A DNA stretch of 54,794 nucleotides from Marinifilum sp. (GTDB lineage: Bacteria; Bacteroidota; Bacteroidia; Bacteroidales; CG2-30-32-10). The notes under the pieces are model-generated. The model saw only the letters and a list, made by a program, of their open reading frames with translations. It was not told the DNA's origin and searched no databases. Location: positions 1 to 54,794 of the forward strand of contig DYDE01000002.1 in assembly GCA_020718065.1 (NCBI GenBank), written 5' to 3'. Below, piece after piece: positions 54,065 through 54,794 of the stretch; the first letter of the stretch is position 1; each line of letters opens with the position of its first letter. The translations under genes and the position numbers were made by a program.

Positions 54065-54794
54065 ATGAAAAGAACATGGAATTATGCGGTAAATACGTTT
54101 TTGAATGCTACAAAAACAAATTTTAAGAAAATGTTAGGTCTGGTTAGTTATCATTTAACGGCATTAAATGCCGAAAAAGACGACCCAGAAATATTAGCAC
54201 TATTCAATGCTTCAAAAACTGAATTAGAAACTTATAAAACTAAATATGCAGCATGGAATGGTGCAAAAGGAGACCTTGCAGGTGAAACACAACTTTTTAA
54301 TGATTGTTTGGATTTAATGTCGGACAAACTAGATGGATGGGACCTGAATATACAACAAGTTTATCGTGAAAAAACAGGTGAATATAAATCAATTTTCAAT
54401 AAAGGTAAAACAGGTTTTTATACAGGAACGCAAGATGAACGCATCAGCGAACTGGATACTTTAGAATTACAGTTGAAAAAACATCCTTCTCTTGATACAG
54501 TGCGAGCATCTGTTAAAACCTACAAAGATGAATTAAAAGGTTATAAAGAAAATAAAGAACAATATTTCGAAAAACTTGATAAAGCTTCAGTAGAACTGGA
54601 AAAAAGCCGTATTGTTGTTGGCATTAGAATGTATCGTAACCTTGGTATGTTAATGTATAAATTTGGGGAAACCCCCGAAGAAATTGTCAGATTCTTCAAT
54701 TTAGAACTTTTGCGAAGACATTTAAGCAAAACGGATGATTCAGAAAACCAAAGTTATGTATTATTTATTGATCCTAAAACTACTGAAGAAGCAG
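54065..54794 (+). CDS. Unrecognised helical protein, 3' end cut by window edge
   Basis: Open from the ATG at 54065 to the end of the window, 243 codons. Starts MKRTWNYAVNTFLNATKTNF; no signal peptide, lipobox or membrane segment, so predicted cytoplasmic. Mostly alpha-helical and charged, with coiled-coil stretches (LKGYKENKEQYFEKLDKASV), one Cys, and a helix with RMYRNLGMLMYKFGETPEEI. Codon use is like the rest of the window and slightly less AT-rich than the flanking DNA. I recognise no family. It starts 39 bases after the nine-unit hairpin array with no terminator or clear promoter between, so co-transcription with the array is plausible. Confidence 0.75.
   Translation, partial: MKRTWNYAVNTFLNATKTNFKKMLGLVSYHLTALNAEKDDPEILALFNASKTELETYKTKYAAWNGAKGDLAGETQLFNDCLDLMSDKLDGWDLNIQQVYREKTGEYKSIFNKGKTGFYTGTQDERISELDTLELQLKKHPSLDTVRASVKTYKDELKGYKENKEQYFEKLDKASVELEKSRIVVGIRMYRNLGMLMYKFGETPEEIVRFFNLELLRRHLSKTDDSENQSYVLFIDPKTTEEA

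Overview
The window is chromosomal DNA of a member of the Bacteroidota. The evidence is the very AT-rich sequence, promoter-like TAnnTTTG boxes of the Bacteroidota type, weak ribosome binding sites, gliding/type IX-linked genes (gldF, gldG), lamin-tail/SbsA-like surface proteins, many small lipoproteins, a LytS/LytTR two-component pair with a TPR sensor, and a UbiA enzyme of the geranylgeranylglycerol-phosphate type. No rRNA, tRNA, prophage or CRISPR array was found. The genus cannot be named from this sequence alone.

Layout. (1) 1-11.3 kb: the start of an alpha-2-macroglobulin-like gene cut by the left edge, a DUF3108 protein, leuS and alaS (all minus), then a LytM/M23 peptidase and a CapA-like protein (plus) facing an NlpC/P60 peptidase (minus). 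(2) 11.5-20.5 kb: purC-phoH (minus, overlapping by 4 bp), a SAM hydrolase, gldF-gldG-DUF4340, dnaN and a deoxyhypusine-synthase-like enzyme. (3) 20.5-25.5 kb: a tight minus-strand run asd-purH-mreB-mreC-mreD. (4) 25.5-36.7 kb: a lamin-tail surface protein, a PPTase, superoxide dismutase, a small lipoprotein, a second M23 peptidase, a GH3-like acyl-amide synthetase directly abutting a LysE exporter, folD and ffh. (5) 36.7-43.5 kb: accessory secreted proteins, a noncoding stretch with a degenerate 21-bp periodic array, and a TPR histidine kinase/LytTR regulator pair. (6) 43.5-51.7 kb: UbiA, KdsC-like phosphatase and a DUF2520 protein (minus), a methyltransferase/glycosyltransferase pair (plus), a PlsC-like acyltransferase, two lipoproteins and a U32 protease-family protein. 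(7) 51.7-54.8 kb: an accessory region described next.

The last 3 kb hold the least ordinary sequence. A REP-associated tyrosine transposase (RAYT) sits among four copies of a roughly 115-bp multi-hairpin repeat. After it come 1.2 kb without a credible gene, containing three diverged direct repeats around TTCCGTTA, a boxA-like motif, a long inverted repeat enclosing about 77 nt, and an exact nine-unit, 42-bp tandem array. Every array unit can form a 7-nt arm/4-nt loop/7-nt arm hairpin, and the arms change together between units. Forty bases after the array starts an unrecognised, predicted cytoplasmic helical protein that runs off the right edge. This RNA-array plus protein arrangement is my best candidate for an undescribed system. 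It is inferred from sequence pattern only.

Much of the rest is housekeeping: translation (leuS, alaS), purines (purC, purH, folD supplying one-carbon units), envelope growth (mreBCD, asd feeding diaminopimelate, M23 and NlpC peptidases), protein targeting (ffh) and replication (dnaN).
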